Positions 7,861 to 15,388 of a stretch of DNA of 64,000 nt are shown here, piece after piece. A program made the position numbers and the translations under genes. Position 1 is the first letter of the stretch. The number at the start of each line of letters is the position of its first letter. Source of the stretch: Chitinophagaceae bacterium PMP191F (lineage in GTDB: Bacteria; Bacteroidota; Bacteroidia; Chitinophagales; Chitinophagaceae). The DNA lies in contig LGYU01000016.1 in the NCBI GenBank assembly GCA_001302245.1, forward strand, positions 310,001 through 374,000, read 5' to 3'. The notes beneath the pieces were generated by a model. That model was not told the DNA's origin. It saw nothing but the letters and a program-made list of their open reading frames with translations, and searched no databases.

Positions 7861-10281
7861 CTACTCACTTCTCAGCGCCTTCACCGGGTTGGCAAATGCC
7901 GCTTTAAACGCCTGGAAACTGATGGTAAGCAATGCCACTGCAATGGCAATAGCTCCTGCAGCAATAAACACCCACACACTGATATTGATGCGGTAAGCAA
8001 AATCTTCCAGCCACTTGCTCATCATCCACCATGCAATGGGGAAAGCGATCAGCGCAGCGATCAATACCAGCCTGGCGAAATCTTTAGATAACAGGGAAAC
8101 AATTCCACCTACACCTGCACCTAGCACTTTGCGGATACCGATCTCTTTGGTACGTTGTTCAGCCGCATAGGTAGCAAGTCCCAGCAAACCAAGACTGGCA
8201 ATCAACACAGCAAAAACGGCAAACGAAATAAACAGTTTACCCATCCGTTGTTCAGCGTGATAGGTCTTATCAAAATCAGCATCCATGAACGTATAGGTAA
8301 AAGGCTGACCAGGCACAATACTGTTCCATTTATTTTCTACCTGCCGGATGATACCGGCTATATTATTGCCGCCCTGTATACGGATAGCAACACGGCCTAT
8401 ATCCTGTCCCTTTTGCATGATCACCGGTCCTACCTTGCTGTGCATACTGCTGAAATTAAAATCTTTCACTACACCTACCACATGATACGGTATGGGTTGA
8501 TTGTTATCGCCGGAGGAGTAAATGATCTGTTGTAACGGATCTTTAAAGCCCAGTAATTTTACCGCGGTTTCATTTAATATGATGCCGGTTGAATCGGATG
8601 CAAAATCTTTCGAGAAGTTTCTGCCGGCAGCCATTTGCATACCCAATGCAGGAATATAATATTCATCGATATAGAAATTGGTCAGGATAATTACTTTATT
8701 AGCATCCAGGTTGGCATCTCTGAACCATCCGTTCTGATCAAGTCCGTCAACCGTTGGCAAACTGCTGCTTACAGTGGCACTTTGTATACCGGTTGTTTTC
8801 AGCAATTCCTCCCGGAAAGTATTGGCATGCTTATCCAGCGAATAAGTATTGTGCAGTATCAATACCTGGTCACGGTTATAGCCAATCTGCCGGCTCTGGA
8901 TATAATGAAGCTGGTTATAAATAACAATGGTACCAATAATGAGAATAATGGAAATACTGAACTGAAATACTACCAGGCTGCTACGCAGCTTGCTGCTTTT
9001 AAACCCTGCACGGGCCTTTCCTTTCAGTACCTGTATAGGTTGAAAAGCAGACAGGTAAAATGCAGGATAGCTGCCGGCAATACATCCTACCAGCAATACC
9101 AGCACCACCAAAAAAGGCAATAACCATGAAGCAAACAAAGTACCGGCATACATGGTTTTACCAGACACCTGGTTGAACAATGGCAACAGCAACAAAGCCA
9201 CACCTATGGCCAGTATCAATGAAAAGAAACTTAACAATACTGATTCTGTAAGGAACTGAACGATCAATTGCCCACGTAATGAACCGGCAACTTTACGGAT
9301 GCCTACTTCTTTGGCCCGGTTGGCAGAACGTGCAGTAGACAGGTTCATAAAGTTTACACACGCAATCAGCAGTATAAAAATGGCAATCAGTGAAAAAATA
9401 TACACATAACTCATACTGCTGTTAGCTTCCCACTCATATTGTTTTGCTGATTTCAGGTGAATATCCGTTAATGCCATGGGCGTATAATGGAAATAGTTAC
9501 CTGATTTCTCCATATCAGCAAGTGTGCTGTGCATGTCTTTCTCCAGTTGCTTACCCAGATACTTATCAACAGTAGCATTAATTGCTTTTTGCAAAAAAGC
9601 CTGGGTAACACCAGGTTTCACCAACACATAATTGAAATTATTATTGGAAAACCAGTTGTCTGCGCCACCACGATAGCTATCTCTCAATGGTCTCAGGAAG
9701 TTGAAATGAAAATGCGATTGTGCGGGAAGATCTTTCATAACCCCGGTTATCTTCAGACTTTTGGAATTATTTACAATTAAGGTCTGACCTACTATATCTG
9801 TGCTGTTGAAATACTTCCGGGCAGTGGTTTCATTGATCACTACCGAATTTGGTTCATTCAGTGCGGTGGCGGCATCACCTGCAATCAGCGGTGCGGTAAA
9901 TACTTTAAAAAAGGTACTGTCTGCAAACGCAGCCTGGTGCTCAAGGATATACTGATCACCTTTCTTTACCTGTATATCCCTGGATTGTGTAAAACGCACG
10001 ATCTCTTCTATCTGTGGATAATCCCTTTTCAATGCAGCACCCAATGGCTCGGGAGTGGTGGCGATAATGATCTGGGTATTATTAAAATTAATATCTCCGT
10101 TAATACGGTAAATACGATCTGCATGTTCGTTGTACCGGTCGTACGACAATTCATCCTTCACATACAGAACAATCAGCAGACACACAGCCAGGCCTGCAGC
10201 AAGCCCGGTGATATTCAATGCAGAAAAAGCTTTATTCTTCCAGAGATTCCGCAAAGCGATCTTGAAATAGTTATTGAGCAT
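7861..10281 (-). CDS. ABC transporter permease, FtsX/MacB type (two FtsX domains)
   Basis: An 806-residue protein of the Bacteroidota family that begins MLNNYFKIALRNLWKNKAFS. It has an N-terminal helix, a MacB_PCD periplasmic domain (about 40-280), a first FtsX block of three helices with the cytoplasmic motif SANRAKEVGIRKVAGS (about 320), a second periplasmic domain, and a C-terminal FtsX block with EQRTKEIGIRKVLGAG (about 720). Such double-length permeases act with a MacB-like ATPase and use mechanotransmission to drive export of lipids, peptides or antibiotics from the periplasm. No ATPase gene is adjacent, so the partner is encoded elsewhere. A paralog is present at 48.7 kb. Confidence 0.92.
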   Translation of the reverse strand: MLNNYFKIALRNLWKNKAFSALNITGLAAGLAVCLLIVLYVKDELSYDRYNEHADRIYRINGDINFNNTQIIIATTPEPLGAALKRDYPQIEEIVRFTQSRDIQVKKGDQYILEHQAAFADSTFFKVFTAPLIAGDAATALNEPNSVVINETTARKYFNSTDIVGQTLIVNNSKSLKITGVMKDLPAQSHFHFNFLRPLRDSYRGGADNWFSNNNFNYVLVKPGVTQAFLQKAINATVDKYLGKQLEKDMHSTLADMEKSGNYFHYTPMALTDIHLKSAKQYEWEANSSMSYVYIFSLIAIFILLIACVNFMNLSTARSANRAKEVGIRKVAGSLRGQLIVQFLTESVLLSFFSLILAIGVALLLLPLFNQVSGKTMYAGTLFASWLLPFLVVLVLLVGCIAGSYPAFYLSAFQPIQVLKGKARAGFKSSKLRSSLVVFQFSISIILIIGTIVIYNQLHYIQSRQIGYNRDQVLILHNTYSLDKHANTFREELLKTTGIQSATVSSSLPTVDGLDQNGWFRDANLDANKVIILTNFYIDEYYIPALGMQMAAGRNFSKDFASDSTGIILNETAVKLLGFKDPLQQIIYSSGDNNQPIPYHVVGVVKDFNFSSMHSKVGPVIMQKGQDIGRVAIRIQGGNNIAGIIRQVENKWNSIVPGQPFTYTFMDADFDKTYHAEQRMGKLFISFAVFAVLIASLGLLGLATYAAEQRTKEIGIRKVLGAGVGGIVSLLSKDFARLVLIAALIAFPIAWWMMSKWLEDFAYRINISVWVFIAAGAIAIAVALLTISFQAFKAAFANPVKALRSE

Positions 10282-10581
10282 AACAGCAGATTTAATAGGA
10301 AGGGTATTTTTCTATTATACGCCGGGAGCAGGGGAAAGGTTACACTGTTTTAATATTAAGTTACAGGTTATAAATTTTAGATATCGTGTAATGATATTCA
10401 ACCGCACCTGTAAACGTATCACTTACAACTCATTACATACAACCACGCTTTGTCATAACAAGGTCATTTTCCTCATCGCGTAAACCCTTTTCCTGATCCG
10501 TCAAGGCATTCTACTCCATCAGGCGAAATTTTGCATCCGGAATTTTTTCATAAAAATTAACATCTATCAAAATAGAGCAAT
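10282..10581. promoter_or_regulatory. Divergent promoter region between FtsX permease and siderophore receptor
   Basis: The 300-base gap contains a degenerate intergenic word (AAGTTACAGGTTATAAATTT near 10359) and, closer to the receptor, AAATTTTGCATCC at about 10526, which resembles the Bacteroidota -7 element. Two weakly similar words, TCATCGCGTAAAC (from 10474) and TGATCCGTCAAGG (from 10494), have their ATC cores exactly 21 bases apart. They partly resemble the AraC-type repeats found at 32.56 kb. The operator reading is speculative. No riboswitch-like structure was recognised. Confidence 0.35.
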
Positions 10582-12963
10582 ATGAAACAAGTGCTGCTTT
10601 TACTCTGCTTATTTGTAAGTGCGGTTTGTGTACGTGCAAATGAAGACGAGGAAAACACCGGTAAAATCACAGGAACAGTACTGACCTCTGATGGCGATCC
10701 TGCTTCAGACGTATCTGTACAGATCAAAGGCACCAACAAAGGAACTACAACCGATAAAAATGGTAAGTTTTATTTCTCGCACCTGAAACCCGGCAACTAT
10801 ACTTTACTGGTTTCATTTCTTGGTCACAGTGATATTGAAGAAACTGTACAGGTTGAAGGAGGCAAAACAGCTATCATTTCAGTGAAACTGGAAGCGTCTA
10901 AAAACCAACTGACAGAAGTGATTGTAACCAGCAACAAAAAATACAGAACACCTGCTGTATCTTCCTCCTTGCGTTTAACCACTCCAATACTGGAAGTACC
11001 GCAGAACATACAGGTAATTACCAAAGGGTTGCTGGCCGATCAGCAAACCTTTGACATGCTGGAAGGTGTACAACGCAACGTAAGTGGCGCACAGAAACTG
11101 GAGCACTGGGATAACTATGCATACATCAACATGCGCGGTTCGCAGGTAACTGCTTTCCGCAATGGTATGAACGTGCAGATGCCATGGGGCCCGCTGACGG
11201 AAGATATGAGTATGGTAGAACGTATTGAATTTGTAAAAGGCCCTGCAGGATTTATGCTGGCCAATGGTGAACCCAGCGGTTTGTACAATGTAGTAACCAA
11301 AAAGCCCAGCGGCTACACCAAAGGCGAAGCATCTTTCTCACTCGGAAGTTTTGATACCTACAGGGCTACCCTGGACCTGGATGGCAAACTGAGCAAAGAT
11401 GGTAAACTGCTATACCGCCTGAACGTGATGGGCCAACTGAAAGGGTCACACCGCGATTATGAATACAACAACCGTTACAGCATTGTACCGGTACTGAAAT
11501 ACCTGGTAGATAACAACACCTCACTGACACTGGAATACACCCACCAGTTTTCACAAATGAGTGTAATTGGCAGCAACTATGCTTTTTCCAGGAAAGGTTA
11601 TGCAGACCTGCCGGTGAACTTCACCACTGCAGAACCCAACATGACACCCAGCAATATTACCGACCGTAGTGTACTGGCTATTTTTGAACACAAGTTCAGC
11701 GACGACTGGAAATTCACCGCACAGGCTTCTTACCTCAACTACAAACTGGCAGGACAGAGTATGTGGCCTCAGGGCTTTAATCCTGCTAACGACAGCCTGA
11801 TGCAGCGTGGTATCGGTATCTGGGATGCATTGGGTATCAATAAAACCGGGCAGATGTTCCTGACAGGTAAAGTAGCCACAGGAGCCATTGTACATAAAAT
11901 ACTGGGCGGGGTTGATCTGTATAATAAAGATTACTATGCCGACTGGAGCCAGGGTGCAGCGTTTGGTGGAGCATTCAACATTTACAAACCGGTATATGGT
12001 ACCGTGTCTGCAGCCGGCATGCCTGTGTGGGACAGAAGTAAAGACATCCGCGAAAGAGGTGTACGTTACAGCAGTAGCAGCAGCTCATTCTACGTACAGG
12101 ATGAACTGGATTTTTTCAACGACAAACTACGAATTACATTAGCAGGCCGCTATACCAATATCAAACAACTGGATCCTTACGCAAGCAGTGTCAGTGATAA
12201 AAAATTCACACCCCGTATAGGTGTCAGCTACAGCATCATGAAAGATTTTGCAGTTTATGCACTGTACGATCAGTCATTCATTGCTAACTATGGCAGCGAC
12301 TGGCAAGGCAGACCATTCGATCCGCAGCACGGTAACAGTTATGAGGCCGGTTTGAAAAAAGACTGGTTCAACGGGCAGTGGAGTTCAACGCTGGCTGTTT
12401 ATAAAATTATACGCAACAATGTACTGACCACCGATACAGAACACCCGAATGAAACAACCGGTCAGTATACTTACAACAGAATAAGCGGCGAACAACAAAC
12501 CAAAGGTGTGGAAGTAGACATTAAAGGAGAGATTGTAAAAAACCTGGAGCTGGTGGCTAACTATGCCTTTACTGAAGCAAAGATCACCAAAGACAGTGAT
12601 CCGAAAGTAATTGGCCATCAGGTAGCAGGTGCTACCAAACACATTGTAAATACCTGGCTCAGCTACAGGATCAGCAAGGGTGTTTTAAGTGGTCTGAAAT
12701 TCTCCGGAGGGTATACCTACCAGGCAGGCCGCAGTAGCTGGTATGTATTTGACAATTCAGAAAATGCATTGCCTGATTATATCCGGTTCGACGGTGCTGT
12801 TTCTTATACCATGGGCAGGTATTTGATCAATTTCAACGTAAATAACCTTACCAATCGTTATTTATACAGCGGTGCGCCTTACAACTATGCCTCTCCTGCG
12901 TACTATTACTGGCAGGCTGAAGCAAAAAGAAATTGCCGTGTAACAGTAGCCTACAGGTTTTAA
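10582..12963 (+). CDS. TonB-dependent siderophore receptor with CarboxypepD_reg-like N-terminal domain
   Basis: A 793-residue outer-membrane receptor. It has a signal peptide (about 1-19), a CarboxypepD_reg-like beta-sandwich (about 27-108; GKITGTVLTSDGDPASDVSV), a TonB-box-like LTEVIVTS segment near 112, a plug domain (VPQNIQVITKGLLADQ to FVKGPAGFMLANGEPSGLYNVVTKKP) and a C-terminal barrel ending with aromatic VAYRF. The plug text, with its SGLYN(V)VTKKP block, is typical of ferrisiderophore receptors of the FhuE/FpvA/FecA-like TIGR01783 type. It should import a ferric siderophore with TonB-ExbBD energy. It is monocistronic here; a siderophore-interacting reductase and an AraC regulator lie 20 kb downstream. 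Confidence 0.92.
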   Translation: MKQVLLLLCLFVSAVCVRANEDEENTGKITGTVLTSDGDPASDVSVQIKGTNKGTTTDKNGKFYFSHLKPGNYTLLVSFLGHSDIEETVQVEGGKTAIISVKLEASKNQLTEVIVTSNKKYRTPAVSSSLRLTTPILEVPQNIQVITKGLLADQQTFDMLEGVQRNVSGAQKLEHWDNYAYINMRGSQVTAFRNGMNVQMPWGPLTEDMSMVERIEFVKGPAGFMLANGEPSGLYNVVTKKPSGYTKGEASFSLGSFDTYRATLDLDGKLSKDGKLLYRLNVMGQLKGSHRDYEYNNRYSIVPVLKYLVDNNTSLTLEYTHQFSQMSVIGSNYAFSRKGYADLPVNFTTAEPNMTPSNITDRSVLAIFEHKFSDDWKFTAQASYLNYKLAGQSMWPQGFNPANDSLMQRGIGIWDALGINKTGQMFLTGKVATGAIVHKILGGVDLYNKDYYADWSQGAAFGGAFNIYKPVYGTVSAAGMPVWDRSKDIRERGVRYSSSSSSFYVQDELDFFNDKLRITLAGRYTNIKQLDPYASSVSDKKFTPRIGVSYSIMKDFAVYALYDQSFIANYGSDWQGRPFDPQHGNSYEAGLKKDWFNGQWSSTLAVYKIIRNNVLTTDTEHPNETTGQYTYNRISGEQQTKGVEVDIKGEIVKNLELVANYAFTEAKITKDSDPKVIGHQVAGATKHIVNTWLSYRISKGVLSGLKFSGGYTYQAGRSSWYVFDNSENALPDYIRFDGAVSYTMGRYLINFNVNNLTNRYLYSGAPYNYASPAYYYWQAEAKRNCRVTVAYRF

Positions 12964-13126
12964 ACAATAAAACCGCCTGTATCACCAGGTTTGGTTGATT
13001 GCAATACCAATAGTAAAAATGGCATAGAGTACAACATTATGTCATTTTTTTATTGATTTCTTTAGTTACACTCCTGCCCTTATTTGTTATAATAAAAAGG
13101 CGGGTCTCGAACATCATATTGGGAAC

Positions 13127-13165
13127 AGGCGTGGCCGTGGTGCAAACCCGGCACGCCTTTCTTTT
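13127..13165 (+). terminator. Candidate intrinsic terminator
   Basis: The stem AGGCGTG / CACGCCT (13127-13133 with 13152-13158) continues inwards as CCG/CGG past a one-base bulge and is followed by TTCTTTTT. It lies about 165 bases after the receptor stop, a long 3' UTR, and before the convergent HTH gene. Confidence 0.5.
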
Positions 13166-13204
13166 TACATTGAAACGCTATGCACAGTCAGGTGTTTATC
13201 GGTA

Positions 13205-13468
13205 TCATCTTTCCATCTTCAACATATCCTCAGCACTAACGTGATAATAGTGACACAACTTAAACAATAAGAGTATTTCAAATTCGGGGAATAGACCATT
13301 TTCCAACGCATTAAGCTGGCTGGCCGGTATATGCAGGGCATGCGCCACCTGCTCTATGGAATATTGCTGCTGAATACGGGCCTGTTGCAAACGACTGCCC
13401 ACCAGTTGTAGCCAGTGCTGTTGCGCACTCTGCTTATTGCTGTTTTGCTGTTTCCCGGACATACACAC
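13205..13468 (-). CDS. Small XRE/Cro-C1-type helix-turn-helix regulator
   Basis: An 87-residue protein with a polar N-terminal tail rich in Gln/Asn, then a lambda-repressor-like HTH (about 20-82): GSRLQQARIQQQYSIEQVAHALHIPASQLNALENG, with IEQVAHAL as helix 2 and PASQLNALE as the recognition helix. No sensing domain follows, so any signal must act through another partner or through protein level. A near-perfect 29-bp dyad sits just upstream (13505-13533) and is a plausible autoregulatory operator. It is convergent with the siderophore receptor gene. Confidence 0.8.
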   Translation of the reverse strand: MCMSGKQQNSNKQSAQQHWLQLVGSRLQQARIQQQYSIEQVAHALHIPASQLNALENGLFPEFEILLLFKLCHYYHVSAEDMLKMER

Positions 13469-13504
13469 AAAATTTACAGGTAATACAATACCGGCAGGGT
13501 TTCA

Positions 13505-13533
13505 TACATATAACAGTTCACTGTTATTATGTA
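13505..13533. promoter_or_regulatory. Near-perfect dyad, probable operator of the HTH gene
   Basis: TACAT-ATAACAG, TTCA, CTGTTAT-(T)-ATGTA: two 12-base arms with a 4-base centre and one extra T on the right side. It is centred about 50 bases upstream of the HTH regulator start at 13468, a typical position for repressor autoregulation. It has no T-run, so an operator is more likely than a terminator. Confidence 0.55.
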
Positions 13534-13554
13534 CCAATTTGTATTCAGCTTGTT

Positions 13555-13870
13555 GCCCGGGATTAAAAAAAATCCGGAAGACCGGAAGTCTGAAAGACCG
13601 AAAGAAAAATGTACGCAAAGCTGCCAGTACGCAAGCTGTATTTGCTAAAGGCCATTACTTAAAACCTACAACCTGCCACCTGCGTTAGGCGTTGAGCATT
13701 CAGCGTGAAGCGTCCCTGGCTCTGCAGGACTTATAATGCCGAAGATATATTCTGTGGCTTATAGCCACCCGTCTGATGATTGAGATGACTCAGTTTTTTT
13801 GCTCGCAGATCATGGCTCGCAGTTGTATTAAACTTAAAACCTATAACATACAACCTATAACCACATTGAG
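13555..13870. repeat. Intergenic DNA made of degenerate word repeats
   Basis: No gene is seen between the HTH gene leader and the gene ending at 13874. The stretch contains purine-rich GGAAGACCGGAAGTCTGAAAG words (from about 13575), CTTAAAACCTACAACCTG (about 13659), AACTTAAAACCTATAACATA (about 13830), GTTGAGCATTCAGCG (about 13691) and GAGCGTTCAGCC (about 13867). A hairpin, GTGGCT TAT AGCCAC, is near 13754. The same word families recur in other gaps. Confidence 0.45.
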
Positions 13871-13873
13871 CGT

Positions 13874-14272
13874 TCAGCCTTTATCAGCAAACATTCTGAT
13901 GTTCTCCATCAATTGTTCTCTTTCAAATGAATATACCCGTTGTTCGGTATTCAGGTATTGCAGGATCAGCAATGCTTTTTGGCAGAGATTGTTTTTCTGT
14001 GCAGTATCCAGCCCGGCATCTTCATACATCAGCCTGGCAAGCACTTCCAATTGATCATATTCTAACCGGTGCAGCTCTCTTAATGTTGAAATAAGTTGTG
14101 CTTCTTCCAATTCTAGTAAATACGACCGTTCCAGTTTCAGCAGTCCCGAATAAGTGTCACGGATAAGTTCTGCAGCTTTTTCCTGCTCTCCTTTTTCCTT
14201 CAATCCGGAAATGCGGGCCAGCACCTGTGCAAACTGCTGTACCAGTTTCAAAAAATAATCGCGGTTGTACAT
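13874..14272 (-). CDS. Conserved-looking helical protein of unknown function
   Basis: A 132-residue soluble protein with no signal peptide and no membrane segment. It is almost entirely helix-forming, with heptad-like Leu/Ala/Glu patterns (ALIRDTYSGLLKLERSYL-type stretches; EEAQLISTLRELHRLEYDQLEVLARLMYEDAG). The N-terminus MYNRDYFLKLVQQFAQVLARI looks well formed. The overall layout, an aromatic start followed by TPR-like helices, resembles small DUF6483-type proteins, but that match is from memory and uncertain. It is flanked on both sides by non-coding repeat-like DNA, so context gives no function. Confidence 0.6.
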   Translation of the reverse strand: MYNRDYFLKLVQQFAQVLARISGLKEKGEQEKAAELIRDTYSGLLKLERSYLLELEEAQLISTLRELHRLEYDQLEVLARLMYEDAGLDTAQKNNLCQKALLILQYLNTEQRVYSFEREQLMENIRMFADKG

Positions 14273-15340
14273 ATTTTGTATCGGGAAATGATCAGAAGAT
14301 AAAATTACTGAATTGTTCTGCTTTGGTCAGCATAGTGCTTCGTGCTAACCGTAGATAATATCCTATCGGTCAACTGTGGTGAATATCTTGAATTTCATCC
14401 ATGCTTCAGTTACTGAGCGGGCAGTGCCCTCAACACAGGCGCGATCTGAAAGCAGCCGGAACAGCAAGCAGCAATAACCATATCTGCTGTTTATACTTTC
14501 AGACATCTCCCTTCGGGCGATATGACTCCCGAAGCAGGTATTGCTTTCCTGCCGATGGGGATTGGTTGTCACCGGAATAAATGCCGTACTGTCTGTATCC
14601 ACAGCCGCGGAGGGGCGAAATATCCATCAACATCATTGTACTCTGGTATAGGGATATTGCGCACCTACGGCACGCATGATTTTTATGGCGCATTCGTGCA
14701 GCCTATATCCAAGGCTTTACAGGCCAATTGCATTGCAGGGCATCCTGGCTTTTGAAAATGCAACCAGTTACTCAGCGCGCAGTCATTTTGAACAAGCAAC
14801 TGTAAGCAGGCAACATAGACACGGTACATGCGAAATAAGCAATCTGAAATCTGCTTTGACAGTAAGCAGCAATAACTACAATATACCCACTACTACGGCA
14901 TTACTGCCGGCCTGTTCTGAATAACAGCTCCCGAAGTAAATGCCAGCTTTCCCTGATCGCGATAACCGTAAAGCAAACGAAAACTTCTTCCTGGCACCAC
15001 CAGTCTATAATGCCGTTTATGCCATATTTGCCAATAAAGCCGATTATGCCGCTTTTTACACCTTAAAACTTGTCCCTTGTTCCTTACGCCCTATATCTTA
15101 ATAATTTAGCCTGCCCTTACAGGAGCCTTCTCCCTACCTTCCTGCATCTTTCCTGCGGTTTAAAGCGTACAAACTAAGGGTTGCAGGGCAACAAAATGGC
15201 AAGCAAGACCGAATTTGTTCCGAAGAAAACCCGGCGTTACAGGTTGCGGATCACATCAATAATTACAGTACAGTCGCCAAACTGCTTGCGCAACATATTA
15301 CTATACCATCAACATTCCCTCCTTTCCTTCACCGGTCACC
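14273..15340. other. About 1.1 kb without a credible gene, with diverged internal repeats
   Basis: Open frames here are short and lack protein-like composition. Two sections share several words in the same order. GTTACTGAGCGGGCAGT (about 14408), AGCAGCAATAAC (14467) and CTCCCGAAGCA (14526) correspond to GTTACTCAGCGCGCAGT (14766), AGCAGCAATAAC (14864) and CTCCCGAAGTA (14928). This indicates an old duplication of about 150 bases. CTATAATGCCGTTTATGCC text near 15004 also echoes TTATAATGCCGAAG near 13731. It could be relic DNA or an unrecognised RNA. Confidence 0.4.
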
Positions 15341-15371
15341 TTGTCCCTTCCCGGCCGATACCTTAATTTTG
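15341..15371 (+). promoter_or_regulatory. Bacteroidota-type promoter of the radical SAM gene
   Basis: A -33 TTG (15341-15343), 20 bases, then the -7 element TAATTTTG (15364-15371), matching the TTG/TAnnTTTG consensus of the primary sigma factor in this phylum. Transcription should start just after the -7 box, which rules out the upstream TTG as the start codon and supports the TTG at 15389. Confidence 0.6.
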
Positions 15372-15388
15372 CACCAAATTGCCCGATC

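Noticed and set aside
10282-10581. Search for a cobalamin or other riboswitch upstream of the TonB siderophore receptor
   Set aside because: No conserved riboswitch core was seen; the gap is short and mostly AT-rich intergenic text.
15181-15366. Short open frame starting MQGNKMASKTEFVPKK
   Set aside because: It overlaps the -33/-7 promoter of the radical SAM gene, has no ribosome-binding context and ends in low-quality sequence.
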